From the NCBI GenBank assembly GCA_046565865.1, contig JBKHXU010000231.1:1-10955 (forward strand): DNA of 10,955 nucleotides, read 5' to 3'. Position 1 is the first letter of the stretch, and each line of letters opens with the position of its first letter. Under the pieces are notes generated by a model. It was not told the origin of the DNA, made no database searches, and worked only from the letters and a program-made list of their open reading frames with translations. The position numbers and the translations under genes are program-made. Positions 6,759 to 10,955 of this stretch are shown here, piece by piece. The DNA comes from JBKHXU01 sp046565865. Its GTDB lineage: Bacteria > Pseudomonadota > Gammaproteobacteria > Acidiferrobacterales > Sulfurifustaceae.

Positions 6759-8048
6759 TCATTGCAGGCCGGTCTCTCGGCTCAGCAACTCCTGAAATCC
6801 GAGCGCACGGTCCTGTACATTGGCCCCGGCAACCAACTCGTCCACGATGCGTTCTTCGAGCACGAGCGATTCGATCTCGCCCAAGCGCTCGGGGCTCGCG
6901 TAGTACCACTCGATAAACTTTTGCGGCGCGTCGTAGTCCGCCGCCATCTCTTCGACGCGCGCCCGCACCTTGGCCGCATCCGGGCGCAGGCCCCGCGTGC
7001 GTACGATCTCGGCCAATATCAGGCCAAGCGCCACGCGCGTCCGCGCGCGCGCCCGCAACTGCACGGGGTCGGCGGCCGGTTGGCCGCCGGCGGCGTTGAG
7101 TTGCAGCAAGCGCTGCACTTCGGTATCGATCAAGCTCACCGGAACGTCGAATTCATTCGCCTTGAGCAAGGCGTCCAATACGTTGCGGCGCAATAGCGCG
7201 CGCGAGCGCTGGGCGGCCTCGCGCTCTAGGTTGGCGCGGACATCGGCGCGCAGTCTTTCCACGCCGCCCTCGGTCACGCCGAGCTGCTTCGCCAACTCTT
7301 CATCGAGCTCCGGCAATACCGGCTCGGCGACTTCCTTCGCGAGCACCTCGAACTCCACGGTCTGTCCAGCGATGCGCGCGAATCGATAGTCCGCCGGAAA
7401 GGTGGCATTGACACGCCGCGTCTCATCCGCCGCGATGCCGACCAATCCGTCCTCAATATCTTTGATGAAGGCGCCGCTGCCCAGCACCAGCGGATATGCC
7501 TGGCCCTTTCCGCCCTCAAATTCTTCGCCATTCATACGACCGACGAAATCGATGAGCACGCGATCGCCAAGCTGCGCGGCACGCGCAACCGGACGCCAGG
7601 TGGTGCGCTGCCGGCGAATCGTATCGAGCGTGCGATTGACGTCATCGTCGGTAATGCTGGCGACGGGCCGGTCGATGGCAACGCCGGTCAGATCGAGAGT
7701 TTTGATCTCCGGAAAAATTTCGAACTCGGCGGTGTACTCCAACGCCCGTCCGCGCCCCAGCGACTGCTGGCGAATCTTCGTGCCGCCGGCCGGTTTCAGG
7801 CCTTGCGCCCCAATCGCCTCTTGCAAGGTCGATTGAATGAGATCCCCGGCGACCTCCTGCAACAACTGACCGCCATAGCGCTGCTCGACCATCTTGATCG
7901 GCACTTTGCCGGGTCGAAATCCGGGCAACTTCACCTTCTGCGACAGCCGCCGCAGCCGGTCAGCGAAGGCTTGCTCGAAAGTCTCGGCCGGAACAGCGAC
8001 CTTGACTCGCCGTCCGAGCGAGCTGGTCGATTCAACGGACACCTGCAT
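6759..8048 (-). CDS. tig: Trigger factor (ribosome-associated chaperone)
   Basis: Binds ribosomal protein uL23 at the tunnel exit and shields nascent chains. The 429-residue product is close to the E. coli length (432). The N-terminal domain begins MQVSVESTSSLGRRVKV and contains the ribosome-docking loop GFRPGKVP at residues 43-50. The middle FKBP-like peptidyl-prolyl isomerase domain spans about 160-245 (GDRVLIDFVGRMNGEEFEGG ... VEFEVLAKEV). The C-terminal helical arms extend from about 250 to the end and hold an Ala/Gly/Pro-rich insert (NAAGGQPAADP). The ATG at 8048 matches the family N-terminus, though no strong ribosome-binding site is seen. It is the first protein gene of the block and follows tRNA-Leu by 69 bases with no convincing promoter in that gap. 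Confidence 0.98.
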   Translation of the reverse strand: MQVSVESTSSLGRRVKVAVPAETFEQAFADRLRRLSQKVKLPGFRPGKVPIKMVEQRYGGQLLQEVAGDLIQSTLQEAIGAQGLKPAGGTKIRQQSLGRGRALEYTAEFEIFPEIKTLDLTGVAIDRPVASITDDDVNRTLDTIRRQRTTWRPVARAAQLGDRVLIDFVGRMNGEEFEGGKGQAYPLVLGSGAFIKDIEDGLVGIAADETRRVNATFPADYRFARIAGQTVEFEVLAKEVAEPVLPELDEELAKQLGVTEGGVERLRADVRANLEREAAQRSRALLRRNVLDALLKANEFDVPVSLIDTEVQRLLQLNAAGGQPAADPVQLRARARTRVALGLILAEIVRTRGLRPDAAKVRARVEEMAADYDAPQKFIEWYYASPERLGEIESLVLEERIVDELVAGANVQDRALGFQELLSRETGLQ

Positions 8049-8117
8049 GGATCGTGGCTCTAGCTAGTAGTGGGTTTGAACAAATAATAACGTGTTTGCC
8101 GGCAGCGAGTCATGAAA

Positions 8118-8202
<85 letters not shown>

Positions 8203-8207
8203 GCATC

Positions 8208-8221
8208 GCACCGGCCGGTGC
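8208..8221. repeat. 14-bp perfect palindrome in the tRNA-Lys/tRNA-Leu spacer
   Basis: GCACCGGCCGGTGC is its own reverse complement. It lies within a wider imperfect arm pair CGCATCG (8202-8208) and CGATGCG (8228-8234). In the transcript it would form a hairpin between two tRNAs and may guide processing, or it may simply be a compositional palindrome. No T-run follows. Confidence 0.35.
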
Positions 8222-8281
8222 ACCGACCGATGCGTGGGACGCCGGAGAATCCGGGAAACTGCCACCGCTCCCGAGAGGAAA

Positions 8282-8357
8282 TGGTGGGCCGTCAAGGACT
8301 TGAACCTTGGACCCGGTGATTAAGAGTCACCTGCTCTACCAACTGAGCTAACGGCCC
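8282..8357 (-). tRNA. tRNA-Lys (CUU)
   Basis: On the minus strand it starts GGGCCGTTAGCTCAGTTGG and ends with encoded CCA. The loop CTCTTAA gives anticodon CTT, which reads AAG only, so the genome should also carry a TTT lysine tRNA. The cloverleaf is complete. Its first 19 bases plus three upstream bases are repeated exactly at 8482-8503 beside a hairpin element, so this gene lies against an old insertion or duplication. Confidence 0.96.
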
Positions 8358-8406
8358 GAATACTGAACACTTCGTTTACCTACCTACAGAGTAACGTCCC
8401 TGTCGC

Positions 8407-8481
8407 GCCCCCAGCTCGGCATCCTGCCTCGCGCTCGCCGGCGCGAATATCCACTGGACATTCGCGAAGACTCCGGCTCAC
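8407..8481 (-). mobile_element. Two-hairpin element copy 1, next to the tRNA-Lys fragment
   Basis: On the minus strand the element begins GTGAGCCGGAGTCTT immediately after the duplicated tRNA-Lys 5' end. Hairpin A spans 8442-8466: two 12-base arms around a single central base with the core TCCA/TGGA, and one G-T pair as its only imperfection. Hairpin B (8414-8432) has a GGCA-GGA-TGCC core extended by two tandem G-A mismatches and two more pairs. A GGGGGC tract closes the similarity to copy 2. The first 50 bases match copy 2 at 38 positions. No coding capacity and no terminal inverted repeat are seen. It may extend to 8361, the edge of the intact tRNA-Lys repeat copy. It resembles REP- or MITE-like non-autonomous elements, but I do not recognise the family. 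Confidence 0.6.
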
Positions 8482-8503
8482 CCAACTGAGCTAACGGCCC
8501 GAA
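8482..8503 (-). pseudogene. Duplicated 5' end of tRNA-Lys (22 bases)
   Basis: These 22 bases are identical to 8339-8360, which cover the first 19 bases of the intact tRNA-Lys plus three upstream bases. The D-stem partner GAGC even follows a few bases later, but the anticodon, variable and T arms are missing, so it cannot be a tRNA. Shared words further upstream (AATACTGA, CGTCCCTG on the plus strand) hint that the duplication was once about 60 bases long. It marks one edge of hairpin element copy 1. Confidence 0.75.
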
Positions 8504-8556
8504 CTTGTCTGCTACCAACTCAATACTGACTTACCGTCCCTGGAAGTCCGCAAAAC

Positions 8557-8634
8557 TGGGGTGAGCGATGGGACTCGAACCCACGACAACCGGAATCACA
8601 ATCCGGGACTCTAACCAACTGAGCTACGCCCACC
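8557..8634 (-). tRNA. tRNA-His (GUG)
   Basis: On the minus strand it begins GGTGGGCGTAGCTCAG, where the first G is the extra G-1 of histidine tRNAs pairing with C73, and it ends CCCA. The loop ATTGTGA gives anticodon GTG. All arms form and CCA is encoded. It lies between the two tRNA-fragment/hairpin elements. Confidence 0.95.
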
Positions 8635-8693
8635 ATAGTGAGCGGCGCATTATACCGTTTCGTGTAACGCTTTCACCGTCTTCCACCACGGAC

Positions 8694-8715
8694 GGCATGT
8701 GGTACGCCCGACAGG
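8694..8715 (-). pseudogene. Duplicated 3' end of tRNA-Arg (22 bases)
   Basis: These 22 bases are identical to 8825-8846, which cover the last 16 bases of tRNA-Arg including CCA plus six bases downstream of it. The rest of the tRNA is absent. Weaker similarity continues to the left (CCGTC...CCA...GG before GGCATG). It directly abuts the start of hairpin element copy 2. Confidence 0.75.
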
Positions 8716-8792
8716 GTGAGGCCGAGTTTTCATGAACGTCCAGTGGACGTTCATGCGGCCGAGCGCCGTGCCAAGGATGGCACGGCCGGGGC
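8716..8792 (+). mobile_element. Two-hairpin element copy 2, next to the tRNA-Arg fragment
   Basis: On the plus strand the element begins GTGAGGCCGAGTTTT right after the duplicated tRNA-Arg end. Hairpin A (8731-8755) is a perfect 12-bp stem around one central G, starting CATGAACGTCCA. Hairpin B (8765-8786) is a perfect 9-bp stem GCCGTGCCA/TGGCACGGC with loop AGGA. It ends in a GGGGC tract like copy 1. It is flanked by exact 22-bp direct repeats at 8694-8715 and 8825-8846, leaving 109 bases between them; 8793-8824 may be element or duplicated flank. The orientation is opposite to copy 1. A fortuitous open frame crosses it but nothing supports a protein. Confidence 0.62.
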
Positions 8793-8830
8793 TAAAGCGA
8801 AGCCTCCTCCGTCGCGCCATGGGTGGCATG

Positions 8831-8907
8831 TGGTACGCCCGACAGGACTCGAACCTGTAACCGCCAGCTTAGAAGGCTGGTGCTCTATCCAATTGAGCTA
8901 CGGGCGC
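8831..8907 (-). tRNA. tRNA-Arg (UCU)
   Basis: On the minus strand it starts GCGCCCGTAGCTCAATTGG and ends with encoded CCA. The loop CTTCTAA gives anticodon TCT, reading AGA and AGG. The cloverleaf is complete. Its 3' end is duplicated at 8694-8715 on the far side of hairpin element copy 2. The 80-base spacer up to tRNA-Pro holds only a 10-bp palindrome CCAGCGCTGG. Confidence 0.96.
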
Positions 8908-8987
8908 AAACCCCTCTCGTTCCAGCGCTGGCCGTCCGTAGCCAGGCGTTCAGCGGCGCGGTCGCTTCGTTGCCTCGATCTCGAATC

Positions 8988-9064
<77 letters not shown>

Positions 9065-9181
9065 TTACGAGGCTTATATTAGCCGAAAACCTACCGCCGC
9101 CGACGCCGATTTTCGCGGCCCGCCGGCTTGGTACCCCGGCGGCGGCGTGCGATGATGCGCCGCCTTCACGAGCCGCATGTC
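9065..9181. promoter_or_regulatory. Divergent control region between tRNA-Pro and folD
   Basis: The two genes diverge across 117 bases. The only AT-rich stretch, 9073-9081, reads TAATATAAG on the minus strand and TATATT on the plus strand, so it offers a -10 box in each direction. For the tRNA side it is followed by GCCTCG, a GC-rich discriminator as in stable-RNA promoters. No good -35 box is seen on either side. A 7-bp hairpin CCGCCGG/CCGGCGG lies at 9120-9142. Confidence 0.3.
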
Positions 9182-10036
9182 ATGAGCGCCCTCTTAATCG
9201 ACGGACGAAAAATCGCCGAGTCGCTGCGGGCCGAGATCAAGACCCAGGTCGACCACCGGCTCGCCGCCGGCCACCGCCCGCCCGGGCTCGCCGTGGTCAT
9301 GGTCGGCAACAACCCCGCGTCCGAGGTCTACGTGCGCAACAAGCGCAAGGCGTGCGTCGAGGTCGGCATCCGTTCGTTCTCGCACGACCTCCCGGCCGAC
9401 ACCACCGAGGCGGCGCTACTGGCGCTGGTCGATAGCCTCAACGCGAACCCCAATGTCGACGGCATCCTGGTGCAGCTGCCGTTGCCCGCCCACATCAATA
9501 CCGATCGCATCATCGAACGCATCCGCCCCGACAAAGACGTCGACGGCTTCCATCCTTATAACGTCGGCCGCCTGGCGCTGCGCAAACCGGCGCTGCGGCC
9601 GTGCACGCCGCGTGGCGTGATCCGCCTTTTGGAGAGTACCGGCCAGGCGCTGCGCGGAAAGGATGCCGTCGTCGTCGGCGCCTCGAACCATGTGGGCCGG
9701 CCGATGGCGCTCGAACTGCTGCTCGCCGGCTGCACCACGACGGTGTGTCATCGTTTCACGCGCGATCTCCCGCGCCAGGTCGGCGGCGCGGAGGTTTTGG
9801 TGGTCGCGGTCGGAAAACCCGGGCTGGTGCACGGCGACTGGATCAGGCCGGGCGCGCTTGTGATCGATGTTGGCATTAACCGGGATGCGGACGGGACATT
9901 GGTTGGCGACGTGCAATTCGAAGCCGCACGCCAACGCGCCGGCTGGATCACTCCGGTACCCGGCGGCGTCGGCCCTATGACCGTGGCGACGCTGTTGCTG
10001 AACACCCTCGAAGCCGCCGCGTCATCCACGCGCTGA
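9182..10036 (+). CDS. folD: Bifunctional methylenetetrahydrofolate dehydrogenase / cyclohydrolase
   Basis: Cytosolic enzyme that oxidises 5,10-methylene-THF with NADP and hydrolyses the product to 10-formyl-THF, supplying purine and formyl-Met synthesis. With ATG at 9182 the protein has 284 residues (E. coli 288), starting MSALLIDGRKIAESLRAEI. Active-site residues sit at the E. coli positions: Tyr50 and Lys54 (YVRNKRKA), Gln98 (DGILVQLPLP) and Asp121 (DVDGFHP). The Rossmann nucleotide motif is GASNHVGRPM at 166-175, and the C-terminal signature PVPGGVGPMT is at 258-267. The His170 replaces the more common Ile at this place. In-frame upstream ATGs would add residues not found in the family. 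No strong ribosome-binding site is visible. FolD beside a tRNA cluster and tig is a known arrangement in Pseudomonas. Confidence 0.98.
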   Translation: MSALLIDGRKIAESLRAEIKTQVDHRLAAGHRPPGLAVVMVGNNPASEVYVRNKRKACVEVGIRSFSHDLPADTTEAALLALVDSLNANPNVDGILVQLPLPAHINTDRIIERIRPDKDVDGFHPYNVGRLALRKPALRPCTPRGVIRLLESTGQALRGKDAVVVGASNHVGRPMALELLLAGCTTTVCHRFTRDLPRQVGGAEVLVVAVGKPGLVHGDWIRPGALVIDVGINRDADGTLVGDVQFEAARQRAGWITPVPGGVGPMTVATLLLNTLEAAASSTR

Positions 10037-10041
10037 CGCTG

Positions 10042-10050
10042 TGCTACCAT
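10042..10050 (+). promoter_or_regulatory. Possible extended -10 promoter upstream of pgi
   Basis: TGCTACCAT fits the TGnTAnnnT extended -10 pattern in the 98-base folD-pgi gap, followed by a GC-containing start region. No clear -35 is present, as can be the case for extended -10 promoters. The leader would be near 80 bases. The rest of the gap shows no other convincing signal. Confidence 0.25.
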
Positions 10051-10134
10051 AACGGCGCAATCGCGTTACATAACAAGAGACGGAATAGGCTTGGCAACGG
10101 ACGCCCGCCGCAGGATCACGTCGCGCACGCTTCC

Positions 10135-10955
10135 ATGATCGCTCTCGACACCCGCCATCTTTACGCCGAATCCGTCGGCGACCAGGGCATCGCCCGTAAC
10201 GCGCTGGCGCAGCTCGCGCCGCGCTTACAAACCGTGCATGCGCAAACCATCGAGCGCATGCGCGGCGGCTTCGATGCGCCGTACGCCTGCCTGAACCTGC
10301 ACGAGACAATGCCGCGCGAATGCGCCGCCATCGAAACCGAGGCGGCGAAACTGCGCGCCTTCCGCGATGTCATCGTCATCGGCATCGGCGGCTCGAATCT
10401 CGGCACCATGGCGGTACAGCAGGCGCTGGCCTATGGCGGCCGCAGTCGCGGCGGGCCTACGCTGCACTACGTCGACAATATCGATCCTGATTACCTGCAC
10501 GACTTGCTTGCGCGCCTGTCGCCCGCAGACACCGGCGTCATCGCCGTCAGCAAATCGGGTGGTACGCTGGAGACGGCAACGCAATACCTCGTCATTCGCG
10601 AGTGGCTGGCACAACGTCTCGGCGCCGATTCGCAACGCCACCAGTGGGTCGTGACCGACCCGAAAGCCGGCTGGTTGCGGGCGCTGGCCAACCAGGAAAA
10701 ACTGGCTACGCTGCCGGTCCCGCCCAATGTCGGCGGACGCTATTCGGTACTGTCCGCCGTCGGTCTATTGCCGCTCGCGGTCGTCGGTGTCGACATTCGC
10801 GCGCTGCGCGAGGGCGCGCGCGCCAACGCCGAACGCTGCGCCGGCGCCGATGCCGCGGCCAACCCGGCGCTCGAAATGGCGGCCGCGTTTTACGCCCTTG
10901 ATACGCAGAAGGCCAAACGGCTGTCGATCCTGATGCCGTACGTGCATGCGCTGCG
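10135..10955 (+). CDS. pgi: Glucose-6-phosphate isomerase (5' part, runs off the window)
   Basis: Interconverts glucose-6-phosphate and fructose-6-phosphate in glycolysis and gluconeogenesis. The frame stays open from ATG 10135 to the window end, giving 273 complete codons beginning MIALDTRHLYAESVGDQG. The phosphosugar (SIS) motif VIVIGIGGSNLG is at residues 79-90, followed by HYVDNIDPD at 111-119. SKSGGTLET (139-147) is the phosphate-binding loop, with Gly where many relatives have Thr. The PGI signature GGRYSVLSAVGLLP is at 200-213. The N-terminus is short before the IGIGGS motif, indicating the compact bacterial PGI type rather than the longer E. coli-like enzyme. No strong ribosome-binding site marks the start; the frame is open further upstream without a better ATG. 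The catalytic Glu/His/Lys region lies partly beyond the window. Confidence 0.95.
   Translation, partial: MIALDTRHLYAESVGDQGIARNALAQLAPRLQTVHAQTIERMRGGFDAPYACLNLHETMPRECAAIETEAAKLRAFRDVIVIGIGGSNLGTMAVQQALAYGGRSRGGPTLHYVDNIDPDYLHDLLARLSPADTGVIAVSKSGGTLETATQYLVIREWLAQRLGADSQRHQWVVTDPKAGWLRALANQEKLATLPVPPNVGGRYSVLSAVGLLPLAVVGVDIRALREGARANAERCAGADAAANPALEMAAAFYALDTQKAKRLSILMPYVHAL

Noticed and set aside
6106..6909. Longer ClpP with an N-terminal extension to 267 residues
   Set aside because: The extension overlaps the tig 3' end in another frame and is arginine-rich shadow sequence; the GAGG site and family length place the start at 6732.
8482..8556. A second lysine tRNA at the duplicated fragment
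   Set aside because: Only the acceptor 5' strand and D-arm are present; no anticodon arm, T-arm or CCA follows in register.
8339..8846. CRISPR-like array from repeated segments in the tRNA cluster
   Set aside because: There are only paired repeats of two different tRNA ends and two inverted-orientation hairpin elements, with no regular repeat-spacer series or cas genes.
9128..9181. FolD starting at ATG 9128 with an 18-residue extension
   Set aside because: MVPRRRRAMMRRLHEPHV has no counterpart in the FolD family and overlaps the intergenic hairpin; MSALLIDGRK matches the usual N-terminus.

Overview
This window looks like chromosomal DNA of a GC-rich gammaproteobacterium. The evidence is the conserved gene order tig-clpP-clpX-lon-hupB, FolD and trigger factor sequences close to the enterobacterial type, and tRNAs with encoded CCA ends. 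I cannot name the genus. A short-type glucose-6-phosphate isomerase and strong GC bias would suit a non-enteric lineage, but that is inference.

Layout. Positions 1-1400 are the right end of an integrated element (prophage or genomic island) that continues out of the window to the left. It shows the tail of an excisionase-like gene and a tyrosine integrase whose last codons lie inside tRNA-Asp, the presumed attachment site. From 1401 to 9064 almost everything is on the minus strand. In transcription order it reads tRNA-Pro, tRNA-Arg, tRNA-His, tRNA-Lys, tRNA-Leu, trigger factor (tig), ClpP, ClpX, Lon, HU (hupB), tRNA-Val, tRNA-Asp. From 9182 to the end two plus-strand genes follow: folD (one-carbon folate metabolism) and the 5' part of pgi (glycolysis).

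The core block is a protein quality-control cassette. Trigger factor folds nascent chains at the ribosome, ClpXP and Lon degrade damaged or tagged proteins, and HU organises the nucleoid. Visible control signals include a near-consensus sigma70-type promoter for hupB, a 13-bp perfect hairpin ending lon, and a possible sigma32-like promoter before lon.

The most unusual part is the tRNA array at 8339-8846. Two related 75-77 bp elements in opposite orientation each start with the same GTGAG... end and carry two hairpins. Each sits directly against an exact 22-bp copy of the end of a neighbouring tRNA gene (tRNA-Lys 5' end, tRNA-Arg 3' end), while the intact tRNA lies just beyond the second copy. 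The main hairpin differs between the two elements by compensatory base-pair changes, so its fold appears conserved. This looks like a small non-coding mobile or duplicating element that targets tRNA genes and leaves the tRNA intact.
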